Shown: piece by piece, positions 34,965 through 43,934 of the stretch | Position numbering within the stretch: position 1 is the stretch's first letter | Layout of the letters: the number at the start of each line of letters is the position of its first letter | Assembly: GCF_004216555.1 (NCBI RefSeq) | Contig: NZ_SGWQ01000001.1 | Location: forward strand, 62,001-126,000 | Reading direction: 5' to 3' | Origin: Herbihabitans rhizosphaerae | GTDB taxonomy: Bacteria; Actinomycetota; Actinomycetes; Mycobacteriales; Pseudonocardiaceae | DNA: 64,000 nucleotides | Notes under the pieces: generated by a model | Database searches by the model: none | Seen by the model: only the letters and a program-made list of their open reading frames with translations | Told to the model about the DNA's origin: nothing | Position numbers and translations under genes: made by a program

Positions 34965-35769
34965 GTGGGCCGGTGTGCTGCTCGATCCAGGACTTGTAGT
35001 GGAGCACCTTGTTGTACACCGAAGGGGCCACCGCGCATTGCGGGACCAGCCCGCCGAGCCGGCTGGTGGTGCCGCCCAGCTCCCAGCGGCCGTTGACCTT
35101 GGTCACCAGCGGGCCGCCGGAGTCGCCGAAGCAGGCGCCCTTGCCACTCGGATCACCGACGCACAGCTCGGAGTTGGCGTCCTGCAACAGACATCCGGTC
35201 ACCAGCTTGGTGTCCAACTCCTGCAACTGTTCCGGCGGCTGGCCGCATCCGCGGGTAGGGCAGGTCAAGCCGTGCCCGACGATCCGGACCGATACGCCGG
35301 TCCCCAGCGACGCGGTGGTGATGCCGATCGGGGTGGAGGTCGATGGCTTCGCCAGTTTGATCAGCCCGAAATCGGCGCCGAGTATCGCGTCGTTCCCGCC
35401 CGGCCCGGGAATGGCCTGTTCGACCGGGATTTCCTCACCGGTGGTCAGCGTGCCGCCGCCGACCCGTACCGAGTTCGGATGGGCCTTCACGATGCAGTGC
35501 TTGGCGGTGGCCAGCCATTGCGGGGCGATCAACGCCGCGCCGCAGCGGAATTTCCCGTTCTCGAACAGCTTGGTGTAAAAGGAATAGTCCTCCGATGCCG
35601 GTTTACCGCCGATGATCAACGGCTGGACGACATCCGCCGACTGGACGACATCCGCCGACTGGACGGCATCCGCTGACTGGGCGGCATTCGCCGTACCCGC
35701 GGTACCGACGAGCGGAGCCAGCAGCGCGGCCAGCAGGCCGGCAGCCGAACCCAAAATACGCAACCGCAT
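34951..35769 (-). CDS. Secreted trypsin-like serine protease
   Basis: 272 residues. Signal peptide to about residue 29, a propeptide of SADVVQ repeats, then activation-type IIGGKPA. Catalytic His in LATAKHC (usual TAAHC), Asp in ADFGLIKL, and Ser in FGDSGGPLV; the S1 pocket and cysteine spacing fit S1A chymotrypsin-fold proteases. Secreted, likely matured by cleavage ahead of IIGG. The repeat-encoding DNA is a tandem 18-mer. A conventional enzyme, with an unusual propeptide. Confidence 0.93.
   Translation of the reverse strand: MRLRILGSAAGLLAALLAPLVGTAGTANAAQSADAVQSADVVQSADVVQPLIIGGKPASEDYSFYTKLFENGKFRCGAALIAPQWLATAKHCIVKAHPNSVRVGGGTLTTGEEIPVEQAIPGPGGNDAILGADFGLIKLAKPSTSTPIGITTASLGTGVSVRIVGHGLTCPTRGCGQPPEQLQELDTKLVTGCLLQDANSELCVGDPSGKGACFGDSGGPLVTKVNGRWELGGTTSRLGGLVPQCAVAPSVYNKVLHYKSWIEQHTGPLTTG
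35623..35694. repeat. Tandem 18-bp repeat encoding SADVVQ
   Basis: CTGGACGACATCCGCCGA occurs twice exactly (35623-35640, 35641-35658), then with three changes (35659-35676) and more diverged (35677-35694). On the minus strand it codes for the repeated propeptide of the trypsin-like protease. Unit number may vary between strains. Confidence 0.85.
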
Positions 35770-36222
35770 GTGTCAATTCCTTCCCGATCTGCGCCAGGGC
35801 AACTCAGCGTTACACGAGGCACACGGGTCCGGTATCAGCTGAAATACGTAGGCGATACGTAGATCCAAGAATCACGTGAGGCGCAACCGCCGTCGAAGAC
35901 TTGTCACGAAGATAAGTGTCATACTCGTCCGAATGTGCGCGATTCTTTGCCCCGAATATGCGGCGTGACCTGCGCTTCCGTCGCGATGATTTTTGGCCAT
36001 CGAGGACGATGTCGGATGGCGCCTTTTATCATCCTGGGCCGATGTCGCGCGAATACCGCTATTTCGCTCGCCGGTAGCTGACGAAAAACACTAACGTGCT
36101 CGAAGGTGCCGTGCGGTACGCACCCACTCGCCGCGACATCGCCGCGGCCGTGGACTCCACGCTCACCCGCGCCGGAATCGAGATGGCCGTCGCCGCCTCG
36201 CGCATCTGTGAGGGCCCTGCGG
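35770..36222. other. 453-bp intergenic region, AT-richer than its surroundings
   Basis: Between the trypsin start and the M56 gene end. The stretch 35840-36060 is visibly lower in GC, with runs such as GATTTTTGG and CTTTTATC. Only short frames are open (a plus frame from 36096 and a minus frame 36059-36205), with no ribosome site or recognisable protein. It must hold the protease promoter; nothing else is identifiable. Confidence 0.6.
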
Positions 36223-37119
36223 TCAGAGCCAGGCGCTCAGTTCGTAGGCCGCGAAGCTCACGGGCGTCGCGATCAGCGTGATGCCGGTAAGCAGGCCGAG
36301 TAGCCGGGCGGTCAGCGGCACCGGTGCGGTCGGGTCGGCGAGACGGGTGACCCGTTCGCGTACGGCGTGCTCGCCGACGCCGAGTGCGCCTCGCGGTGCC
36401 GGCGCGCTGAGTTGCACGAGCGCGGTGGCCAGCGCGGTGCGTGGCGCGACCCTGCTGGCGTGGTCGTCGGCGCACATTTCCAGCAGTGCGCCGACCTGCG
36501 CGCCGGCCGTGCCGAGCAGTCGACGCAGGGACGCGAACTGCAGCAGCACCAGGTGGTGCCGGCCGGTGGCGTGCGCACGCTCGTGGGCGAGCACGGCGCG
36601 GACCTGGTGCGTGTCGAGTTGCCGCAGGGCACCCGTGCTGATCACCACGCGGGAACGACGGCCGGGCACGCAGTACACGACCGGGACGGGATGATCGAGG
36701 ATCGCCGCTCCGGGTGCCGCCGGGTCGGTGCTGGTGACGAGGTCGAGCAGGTCGCGGTGCCTGCGCCGGACCCGCGCCAGCGGGATCCAGGTGAGCAGAG
36801 CGGCCAACGGCAGCGCGACGACGATCGCGGTGCCGCCGAGCACCGCGAGCAGGTGCCAGGCGTCCACGGTCCTGGTCGGCGTGGCGGATGCCAGATCCCC
36901 GGCGATCGCCACGAGCAGGTCGACCCGTGACCCGGCGTGCGGTGCGGTGCCGTAGGCGATCAGCGACCCGGCGACGCTCAGCGGCAGGGTCACAGCGATC
37001 GCCTGCCACAGCAGAACCGCTGTCCTCGGCGACCGTGCCGGCCAGGCCGCGCGCGCCAGCATCGGGATTGCCACCAGGCACAGCACCACGGCGAGCAGCA
37101 GGTGCAGGACCGCGCTCAC
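36223..37119 (-). CDS. M56-family (BlaR1-like) membrane metallopeptidase
   Basis: 298 residues. Membrane segments at the N-terminus (VLHLLLAVVLCLVAIPML), WQAIAVTLPLSVAGSLIAY and LLAVLGGTAIVVALPLAALLTWI. The cytoplasmic zinc motif is VLAHERAHATGRHH (HExxH, about 191-195) with a downstream acidic residue in EMCADDHAS. No sensor domain follows, so the protein is shorter than BlaR1/MecR1. GTG start at 37119 overlaps the BlaI stop (GTGA). In the actinobacterial BlaI-M56 pairs the peptidase is thought to cleave the repressor (inference from BlaR1). Confidence 0.9.
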   Translation of the reverse strand: MSAVLHLLLAVVLCLVAIPMLARAAWPARSPRTAVLLWQAIAVTLPLSVAGSLIAYGTAPHAGSRVDLLVAIAGDLASATPTRTVDAWHLLAVLGGTAIVVALPLAALLTWIPLARVRRRHRDLLDLVTSTDPAAPGAAILDHPVPVVYCVPGRRSRVVISTGALRQLDTHQVRAVLAHERAHATGRHHLVLLQFASLRRLLGTAGAQVGALLEMCADDHASRVAPRTALATALVQLSAPAPRGALGVGEHAVRERVTRLADPTAPVPLTARLLGLLTGITLIATPVSFAAYELSAWL

Positions 37120-37487
37120 CGACGTTTCTCGTTCCGTTCGGCCGCCTGGTCGAGCGCGGCTCGCAGGACCTCCGCCTCGGCCGGGGAGACCGACCGCGCG
37201 AACCGCGCGAGCACCGCGTCCCGATCACCGGTGAAGTCCAGCGCGTCGAAGATCAACTGGGTGACGTAGGCGTCCTTGCTGTCCGCCGGCAGGTACTGCC
37301 AGGCCCGGCCGACCCGCTGCCGCCGCACGACGCCCTTCTTCTGCAACCGGTCCAGGACGGTCATTACCGTGGTGTAGGCGAGATTGCGGTCCGCGAGGCG
37401 ATCGGCGACGTCGCGCACGGTCGACGGGTGGGGCCGCGACCACAGCACCTCCATGACGGCGCGCTCCAGGTCGCCGAATCCGCTCAC
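37116..37487 (-). CDS. BlaI/MecI-family transcriptional repressor
   Basis: 123 residues from GTG 37487, with GGAGGA ahead. Winged helix FGDLERAVMEVLWSRPHPSTVRDVADRL, NLAYTTVMTVLDRLQKKGVV, then WQYLPADSKDAYVTQLIFDAL as the dimer part. Members bind palindromes TAC...GTA and repress the divergent and their own genes until cleaved. The region immediately upstream has a nested palindrome of this type (37553-37584) overlapping the divergent GT39 start, so the repressor should control both. Confidence 0.93.
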   Translation of the reverse strand: MSGFGDLERAVMEVLWSRPHPSTVRDVADRLADRNLAYTTVMTVLDRLQKKGVVRRQRVGRAWQYLPADSKDAYVTQLIFDALDFTGDRDAVLARFARSVSPAEAEVLRAALDQAAERNEKRR

Positions 37488-37552
37488 CCGTTCCTCCCGA
37501 CACTCGCCGAACGCCGGCTCGGAGCCTACCCACGGTCGAGCGCGGAGCTCGT

Positions 37553-37584
37553 TACGACACATGGTAGTACTACGGAATGTCGTA
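37553..37584. promoter_or_regulatory. Nested BlaI-type operator
   Basis: Outer arms TACGACA (37553-37559) and TGTCGTA (37578-37584) and an inner palindrome GTAGTACTAC (37564-37573) share one centre (37568.5). Lies between divergent blaI-like and GT39 genes and includes the GT39 ATG, so binding would block both transcription and the start region. BlaI-family operators have TAC/GTA arms (established). Confidence 0.72.
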
Positions 37585-39373
37585 TCGGACTCGCGCGGTC
37601 CCCGTGGGCCTTGGCCTGGTCGCCGTCGCGCTGTGCTGGTGGGGGCTGGCCAACGGCGGGACGCATTACTACTACTCGGCGGCGGTTCGCTCGATGAGCG
37701 ACGACTGGTTCGCGTTCGCCACGGGCGCTCTGGATCCCGGCCCGTTCATCACCGTGGACAAGCTCCCCGGCGCGATGTGGGTGCAGGCACTCTCCGCCCG
37801 GCTGTTCGGCTTCTCCGAGCCGGCGCTCCTCGTACCCGGACTCCTCGCGGCGGCCGCGACCGTGCTGCTGGTCTTCGCGGCGGTACGGCGCGCGTCGGGT
37901 CTGTTGGCGGGAGCGATCGCCGGCGTCGCCCTCGCGGTCACTCCGGTCCTGTTCGCGACGGCGCGGGTGAACCTGCCGGACATCTACCTGGTGTGCCTCC
38001 TGGCCGCTGCCGCGTACACGTGGCAGCGCGCGCTCGAGGACGGCCGGTGGCGGTGGCCGCTCGCCGCCGGCGTCACGATCGGGCTGGCCTTCCAGGTCAA
38101 GATGCTCGCGGCGTTCGTCGTCGTGCCGGCGTTCCTGCTCGCCTACGCGATCGGCGCGCCGGGTTCGTCGCGAGCACGGCTGGCGCGGCTGAGCGGCTTC
38201 CTCGGGACGGCCGTCGCCGTGTCGCTGAGCTGGATGGCCACCGTATCGGTATTCGGCACGCCGGGCCGCCCGCACGTGGACGGCGGGGATTCGGTGTGGG
38301 ACATGGTGTTCGGCTACAACGGCCTCAGCCGCGGCCTGCCCGGCGAGTCCGCGCGGATCGAGTTGCCCTACGGGGGCGCGCCGGGACTCGGCAGGCTGCT
38401 CAACGATCAACTCGCCGGGCAGATCGGCTGGCTGCTGCCGCTCGCCGCGCTCGGCCTGCTCGTCGGATGGCGGGATCGTGGGCACCGGGCGGCGTACTGC
38501 CTGTGGGCAGGCTGGTTCGTCAGCGTGGCGATCGCGCTCAGCGCGGCGCGCGGAATCCATCCCTACTACGCCGTGCTGCTCGCACCCGCGATCGCGGCGC
38601 TGGCCGGCCTGGGCGTCGCGACCGCCTGGCGAGCTCGCGATCGCTGGACGCTGCCGGCCGTGATCGTCATGACCGGAGTACTCGCGCTGTTCGTGCTGTC
38701 CCGGACCCCCGACGTCATGCCCTGGCTCCGCATCGCCGTCGGCATCGCCGCCGTGATCGCCATCGCCGCCGCGATCGCCGGACCCCGAGCGCTGGCCGTC
38801 CTCGCCGCGGCCGGCGCGACCACCACTCTGCTGGCACCCGTTGTCTGGCTACTGAGCACCCCGGACGCGGATGGCGATCTCATGGCCACCACCAACCCGG
38901 TCGCCGGCCCACCGATCACCGAGGTCCGTTTCGGCGACCGCGACCCGCGCGACATCGTCGCCATGATGTTCGGCATGCCACCCGGCAGCGTGCGCACCAT
39001 GCCCGACCCACTGCCCAGTCCGGTCACCGAACCCACACTGCTCGAATACCTCACCGCCCGACGCGGCGGCCGGACCTACCTGTTCGCCGCCGGAGACGCC
39101 AGCACCGCCGCGCCCTACCTCGCCGCCGGCCATCCCGTCCTGCCCATGGGCGGCTTCACCGCGCGCGATCCCGCACCCACCATCTCCGAACTCGCCGACC
39201 TGGTGCGCGACCGCACCCTCCGATACGTCCTCCACGCACCCGCCGCCGGAGGACCAAGCCCGTACGCCGCCCGCGCCGCCTGGCTCAGCACCAACTGCGC
39301 GACCGTGGCACCACCCGACTACGTCCGCGGCCACCGAGGCATGACCCTCTACGACTGCGATCGACGCCCATGA
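37577..39373 (+). CDS. GT39-type membrane glycosyltransferase (ArnT/YkcB-like)
   Basis: 598 residues with about 11 membrane helices. First loop contains GALDPGPFITVDKLPGAMWVQALSARLFGF, the consensus of YkcB-type PMT_2 glycosyltransferases (acidic residues in the outer loop). The C-terminal ~170 residues form an extracytoplasmic domain with DRDPRDIVAMMFGMPPG. Uses a polyprenyl-phosphate sugar donor by family analogy; acceptor unknown. Divergent from BlaI/M56 and with an operator across its ATG, so it is likely derepressed on cell-wall stress (inference). Confidence 0.9.
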   Translation: MSYRTRAVPVGLGLVAVALCWWGLANGGTHYYYSAAVRSMSDDWFAFATGALDPGPFITVDKLPGAMWVQALSARLFGFSEPALLVPGLLAAAATVLLVFAAVRRASGLLAGAIAGVALAVTPVLFATARVNLPDIYLVCLLAAAAYTWQRALEDGRWRWPLAAGVTIGLAFQVKMLAAFVVVPAFLLAYAIGAPGSSRARLARLSGFLGTAVAVSLSWMATVSVFGTPGRPHVDGGDSVWDMVFGYNGLSRGLPGESARIELPYGGAPGLGRLLNDQLAGQIGWLLPLAALGLLVGWRDRGHRAAYCLWAGWFVSVAIALSAARGIHPYYAVLLAPAIAALAGLGVATAWRARDRWTLPAVIVMTGVLALFVLSRTPDVMPWLRIAVGIAAVIAIAAAIAGPRALAVLAAAGATTTLLAPVVWLLSTPDADGDLMATTNPVAGPPITEVRFGDRDPRDIVAMMFGMPPGSVRTMPDPLPSPVTEPTLLEYLTARRGGRTYLFAAGDASTAAPYLAAGHPVLPMGGFTARDPAPTISELADLVRDRTLRYVLHAPAAGGPSPYAARAAWLSTNCATVAPPDYVRGHRGMTLYDCDRRP

Positions 39374-39485
39374 GCAGCCTGAACCGCTGAGCCTGAAGCG
39401 AACGGGCCGCTTGATGAGGAGTCGAGAGAACTAGACAATCGCGCCTCAACCGTAAAGGGGCCAGCGGATCGTCGCGGTTGTCGGC

Positions 39486-40151
39486 GTGGTCGTTGGTCTC
39501 AGCGCCGCGGCGGTCGGATTTCAGGCCACGTTCTTCACGGCCGCCGCGTCGCCGGGCGTCAACGGTAAGGACCCGGTGATCCTGGTCCACGGGATGTTCG
39601 GCAGTCCGTCGAACTGGGACACGCTCAAGAGCAAGCTGAAGGCGTCCGGCTACACCGACGACCAGCTCATCACCTTCGGCTACAACTCGACCTCGCAGTC
39701 CAACGTCACCACATCGGAGAAGTTCGCGGCCAAGGTCGACGAGGTGCTCGCCGCAACCGGTGCGTCCAAAGTGGACGTGGTCGGCCACTCGATGGGCAGC
39801 CTGAACAGTCGCTACTGCGTCAAGTACACCGGCTGCGCCGGCAAGGTCGACGACTGGGTTTCGCTGGCCGGTCCGAACAACGGCAGCGCCAACGCGGGCC
39901 TCGGGTCGGTGTTGATCACCGCTCGCGAGATGATTCCCGGCTCGGAATTCCTCGAGCGGCTCAACGCGGGTGCGTCGCTGCCGCCGGGCGTCAGCGGCAC
40001 CACCATCTGGTCACCGTCCGACGGCGTCGTCATGCCGGCCAACAGCACGGTGCTGCCGGGGCTGAACAACATCGAAGTCGCCGGTGTGACCCATCTCGGC
40101 ATGCTGCGGGACAACGCGGTGGCCGGGCTGGTCGCCACAGCGCTGGCCTGA
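39486..40151 (+). CDS. Secreted lipase/esterase of the EstA/LipA alpha/beta type, uncertain start
   Basis: 221 residues from the GTG at 39486. VILVHGMFGSPSNWDTL is the oxyanion segment, VVGHSMGSLNSRYC the nucleophile elbow, the Asp is in SPSDGVVMPA and the His in VTHLGMLRD; matches small triacylglycerol lipases of Streptomyces. The N-terminus MVVGLSAAAVGFQATFFTAAAS is hydrophobic but lacks positive residues; in frame just upstream are RGQRIVAVVG codons with no ATG/GTG before the stop at 39453. Either a non-standard start (ATC 39468 after AAAGGGG) or lost start is possible. Confidence 0.82.
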   Translation: MVVGLSAAAVGFQATFFTAAASPGVNGKDPVILVHGMFGSPSNWDTLKSKLKASGYTDDQLITFGYNSTSQSNVTTSEKFAAKVDEVLAATGASKVDVVGHSMGSLNSRYCVKYTGCAGKVDDWVSLAGPNNGSANAGLGSVLITAREMIPGSEFLERLNAGASLPPGVSGTTIWSPSDGVVMPANSTVLPGLNNIEVAGVTHLGMLRDNAVAGLVATALA

Positions 40152-40173
40152 CCGCCGAGCGCGAAGTTCGCCG

Positions 40174-40198
40174 CGTTGTCCACCATGTCTGGACAACG
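40174..40198 (+). terminator. Hairpin after the lipase gene
   Basis: CGTTGTCCA (40174-40182), 7-nt loop, TGGACAACG (40190-40198): a perfect 9-bp stem 23 bases after the stop. No T-run, as usual in high-GC actinobacteria. The remaining 170 bp to the next gene hold no other signal. Confidence 0.55.
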
Positions 40199-40367
40199 AC
40201 CGCCTCCACACCACGCTTACCGCCGCCATACACCCAATCCACGTCCTTGAGCAGCGCGACCCCCGGGCACCGTTACGCCAACCGGGCTAGAGTGAGCGCG
40301 CGGCATCCCGGCCGAGGAGTGCCGGGACGCTGGATGGTGTCCAGCCGGGCGTGCGAGGTGAGCGGGG

Positions 40368-42641
40368 TTGTCGGTGAGCGGCCAACCGCCGGCGGTGGTT
40401 CATGGCCAGTGGACCAGCTTCGTTGGCCGGCGGGAGGAGGTCGCCGAGCTTCGTCGGCTGATCGGAGACAATCGGCTGGTGATGCTGACCGGTCCGGGCG
40501 GGGTCGGCAAGACGCGGTTGGCCGGTCAGGTCATGGACCAGGTGATGCGGGCGTTCGGCGATGGCGTGGTGTTCGTCGGACTGGCCGAGCTGCGCGACGA
40601 CGCTCTGCTGGCCACTCTGGTGGCCGACCGGCTCGGCCTGCACGACCAGTCCGATCGACCCACCCTGCAGTCAGTGCTGGAGTTCCTGCGCGAGCGGCGG
40701 ATCTTGCTGGTGCTGGACAACTGCGAGCACTTGGTGGAGGCCTGCGCCGCCTTCGCCTTCGCGGTCATCGCCGACTGCCCGGAGGTCGTGGTGCTGGCCA
40801 CCGGCAGACAGTCACTGGGCGTCGCCGGCGAGCGGATTCTGCCACTCGCGCCACTGGAGATTTCCGGAGACGCGGTCAACCTGTTCGTCGATCGGGCGCG
40901 CGCGGTGGCGCCCGCGTTCGAGCGGACCGCGGACAACGAAGCGGACCTGCGGCGGATAGCGGAGCGACTGGACGGGCTGCCGCTGGCCATCGAGCTGGCC
41001 GCGGCGCGGATCCGTTCGCTGTCGCCCGGGCAGATCGCCAAGCGCCTTTCCAGCCGGCTCACGCTGCTGACCAGCGGAGCACGGACCGCGCCGGAACGTC
41101 AGCAGACCCTGCGCGACACCATCGAGTGGAGCTTTGAGCTGTGCAGTCCCGCCGAGCAGGCGGTGTGGGCGCAGGCATCGGTCTTCGCGGGCACCTTCGA
41201 CATCAACGCCGCCGCGGCGGTGTGCGCCGGCCCGGATGTCGACGGGGACGTGCTCGACATCATCGACGGCCTGCTGGACAAGTCCGTGCTGCAACGCGAG
41301 GACGGTGCGGACCGGGTTCGCTACCGGATGCTGGAAACACTGCGCGAGTACGGGCGGGAGCGACTGGCTGAGCGCGGTGACGAGGAGCGGGTCGCGCGCA
41401 GGCACCGTGACTGGTTCGACCAGCTGACCGCCACGGCCGACGCGGAGTGGGTCAGCCCGAAGCAAGTCGAGTGGGCAGCCAGGTTGCGCGCCGACCACGC
41501 GAACATCCGGGCCGCGCTGGGCTGGTCACTCGCCCACCCTGGTGAAGCCGGAGTCGCCTTGCGGATGGCCTGCCGGCTCGACGAGTACTGGGCCGAGGTT
41601 CGCGGGCTCAGCGCGGAGGCACAGCTCTGGCTGGACCGCGCGCTCGCCGCGGCGCCAGCCGACCATCCGAACCGTCCGTTCGCGGTCACGGTCGCCGCGC
41701 TGTACTCCATGTGGCTGACCAAGCTCGACGACACCGACGAGCGGTTGACGGTGGCGGCCGAACTCGCGGCGGCCAGTGACGACGACGTCCTTGACGGCTA
41801 CATCACCTACGTCCGTGCGAGGGAGTCGATGTTGCGGCTTCGAGCAGGCACGGCCGCGCTGGCCGGGTCCGCGGCTGCGACGTTTCGCCGGCACGGCATC
41901 ATCCGGCGGGAACTGCCCTCGCTGCTCACGCAAGGCATCAGCACGGCTTATGAGGGCGACCCGGAGGCCGCGCGACGTGCGCTGCATCGGATGCTGTCCT
42001 TGGCGACCCACGTCGGTGCCGCCTGCCAGCAGGCGACGGCCTATTTCGGGCTGTTGATAGTGGAGGTCCGCTTCGGCGGTGATGTCGATGCCGCCACCCG
42101 CTACGGGCAGGAGGCGTTGCGCCTTGACTTGCAGGTCGGAGCTCAGGCCGCCGTGACGTACCGTATCGACGCGTTGGCCTGGGTGGCCGACCGTCAGGGC
42201 AACCACCTGCGCGCCGCGACCCTGTTCGGCATCGCGGCAACGAAGTGGGACGCAATCGGCTACGTGCCGGAGGTCGCCGCCTCCGTCCCGCACCGCAAGT
42301 ACCTCAAATCGACCCGCGAGGCGCTGGGGGACGCGCGCTTCGACAGAGCCTTCGCGATCGGCCGGGCGATGGCCGAGGACGCGGCCATCCGTTACGCGCT
42401 CGACGAACACGCCGAGGACGTGGCCGATCCGGACGAGCTCTCCCCGCTCAGCAAGCGCGAGGTGGAAATCGCCGAACTGGTCGCCAAGGGCATGACGAAC
42501 CGGCAGATCGCCACCCGGCTGGTGATCTCGCTGCGCACTGTCGACACCCACGTCCGGAACACCCTGACCAAGCTGGATTTCACCAGCCGAGCCCAGATCG
42601 CCGCCTGGGCCGCCAGTCGGTACCACCGATCAGCCGGCTGA
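40368..42641 (+). CDS. ATPase-LuxR family transcriptional regulator
   Basis: 757 residues, TTG start at 40368 with GAGGTGAGCGGGG ahead (GTG 40374 is an alternative). Walker A LTGPGGVGKTRLAG (about 40-53), Walker B LLVLDNCEHLVEA, NB-ARC-like sensor LPLAIELAAARI, then TPR-like helices (380-650), and a C-terminal LuxR HTH LSKREVEIAELVAKGMTNRQIATRLVISLRTVDTHVRN (about 690-740). Similar to the large ATP-dependent LuxR regulators (LAL-like) used as pathway activators. Signal and target genes are not apparent from the neighbourhood. Confidence 0.92.
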   Translation: MSVSGQPPAVVHGQWTSFVGRREEVAELRRLIGDNRLVMLTGPGGVGKTRLAGQVMDQVMRAFGDGVVFVGLAELRDDALLATLVADRLGLHDQSDRPTLQSVLEFLRERRILLVLDNCEHLVEACAAFAFAVIADCPEVVVLATGRQSLGVAGERILPLAPLEISGDAVNLFVDRARAVAPAFERTADNEADLRRIAERLDGLPLAIELAAARIRSLSPGQIAKRLSSRLTLLTSGARTAPERQQTLRDTIEWSFELCSPAEQAVWAQASVFAGTFDINAAAAVCAGPDVDGDVLDIIDGLLDKSVLQREDGADRVRYRMLETLREYGRERLAERGDEERVARRHRDWFDQLTATADAEWVSPKQVEWAARLRADHANIRAALGWSLAHPGEAGVALRMACRLDEYWAEVRGLSAEAQLWLDRALAAAPADHPNRPFAVTVAALYSMWLTKLDDTDERLTVAAELAAASDDDVLDGYITYVRARESMLRLRAGTAALAGSAAATFRRHGIIRRELPSLLTQGISTAYEGDPEAARRALHRMLSLATHVGAACQQATAYFGLLIVEVRFGGDVDAATRYGQEALRLDLQVGAQAAVTYRIDALAWVADRQGNHLRAATLFGIAATKWDAIGYVPEVAASVPHRKYLKSTREALGDARFDRAFAIGRAMAEDAAIRYALDEHAEDVADPDELSPLSKREVEIAELVAKGMTNRQIATRLVISLRTVDTHVRNTLTKLDFTSRAQIAAWAASRYHRSAG

Positions 42642-42662
42642 CCAACCTGCCTGGACTCCCAG

Positions 42663-43835
42663 CTAGTAGGTGGGCAGGCTGGGGTCGATGTCGCGGGCCC
42701 AGCCGAGCACACCGCCGCCGACGTGCACCGCGTCGGAGAAGCCCGCCTTGTGCAGCGCGGCGAGTGCCTCCGCCGACCGGCCGCCCGACTTGCAGTGCAG
42801 CACGATCGGCTTGTCCTGCGGCAACTCGGACAGCGCCTCACCCGACAGGATGCGGTCCTTCGGGATCAGCACCGAGCCGGGGATCTTGACGATCTCGTAC
42901 TCGTGCGGCTCCCGGACGTCGATCAGCTGGAAGTCCTCACCCGAGTCGATCTTCGCCTTGAGGTCCTGCACGGTGATCGTCGAACCGGCCGCGGCCTGCT
43001 GCGCGTCCTGGGACACCACACCGCAGAACGCCTCGTAGTCGATCAGCTCGGTGATCTTCTCGCCCTCGGGGTCCTTGCGGATCTTGACCGTGCGGTAGGT
43101 CATCTCCAGCGCGTCGTACACCATCAGCCGGCCGAGCAGCGGCTCGCCGATGCCGGTCAGCAGCTTGATCGCCTCGGTGACCATGATCGAGCCGATCGAC
43201 GCGCACAGCACGCCGAGCACGCCGCCCTCGGCGCACGACGGCACCATGCCGGGCGGCGGCGGCTCCGGGTAGAGATCGCGGTAGTTCAGGCCCTTGCCGT
43301 CCGGCGCGTCCTCCCAGAACACGCTCACCTGGCCCTCGAACCGGAAGATCGAGCCCCACACGTACGGCTTGCCGAGCAGCACGGCCGCGTCGTTGACCAG
43401 GTACCGGGTGGCGAAGTTGTCCGTGCCGTCCAGGATCAGGTCGTAGTCGCGGAAGATGTCCAGCGCGTTTTCCGAGTTCAGGTGCTCCTGGTGCAGGTTC
43501 ACCGTCACGTACGGGTTGATCTCGGCGATCGACTCCTTGGCCGACACCGCCTTCGGCTTGTCCACGTCGGACACGCCGTGGATGATCTGGCGCTGCAGGT
43601 TGGACTCGTCGACCACGTCGAAGTCCACGATGCCGAGCGTGCCGACACCGGCGGCGGCCAGGTACAACAGCGCCGGGCTGCCGAGCCCGCCGGCCCCGAC
43701 CACCAGCACCTTGGCGTTCTTGAGCCGCTTCTGGCCGTCGACCCCGACGTCCGGAATGATCAGGTGCCGGCTGTAGCGGACCACCTCGTCCTTGGTCAGC
43801 TCGGCGGCCGGCTCCACGAGCGGCGGCAGCGACAT
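42663..43835 (-). CDS. moeZ: MoeZ: adenylyltransferase/sulfurtransferase
   Basis: 390 residues from ATG 43835 with GGAGGA ahead. E1-like domain: VVGAGGLGSPALLYLAAAGVG (about 45-65), DxxNLQRQ as ESNLQRQI, DGTDNFATRYLVND; C-terminal rhodanese domain with the catalytic Cys in VLHCKSGGRSAE. Length and order match M. tuberculosis MoeZ (Rv3206c, 392 aa). It adenylates and sulfurates the C-termini of sulfur-carrier proteins (established for the family) in molybdopterin, thiamin, thioamino-acid or antibiotic biosynthesis. The next conserved gene is DUF3152 (Rv3207c), as in mycobacteria. Confidence 0.95.
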   Translation of the reverse strand: MSLPPLVEPAAELTKDEVVRYSRHLIIPDVGVDGQKRLKNAKVLVVGAGGLGSPALLYLAAAGVGTLGIVDFDVVDESNLQRQIIHGVSDVDKPKAVSAKESIAEINPYVTVNLHQEHLNSENALDIFRDYDLILDGTDNFATRYLVNDAAVLLGKPYVWGSIFRFEGQVSVFWEDAPDGKGLNYRDLYPEPPPPGMVPSCAEGGVLGVLCASIGSIMVTEAIKLLTGIGEPLLGRLMVYDALEMTYRTVKIRKDPEGEKITELIDYEAFCGVVSQDAQQAAAGSTITVQDLKAKIDSGEDFQLIDVREPHEYEIVKIPGSVLIPKDRILSGEALSELPQDKPIVLHCKSGGRSAEALAALHKAGFSDAVHVGGGVLGWARDIDPSLPTY

Positions 43836-43934
43836 CGGTTCCTCCTCTAGGTGCAGGCGACACCTCGGGCAACGTGCTCGTGGTCCATTGTCTTCCACCG
43901 CGAGACACGGTCCCGCGATGTGGACACAATCGTC

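Noticed and set aside
36059-36222. Small frames in the AT-richer gap before the M56 gene
   Set aside because: Neither frame has a ribosome site or resembles a known protein.
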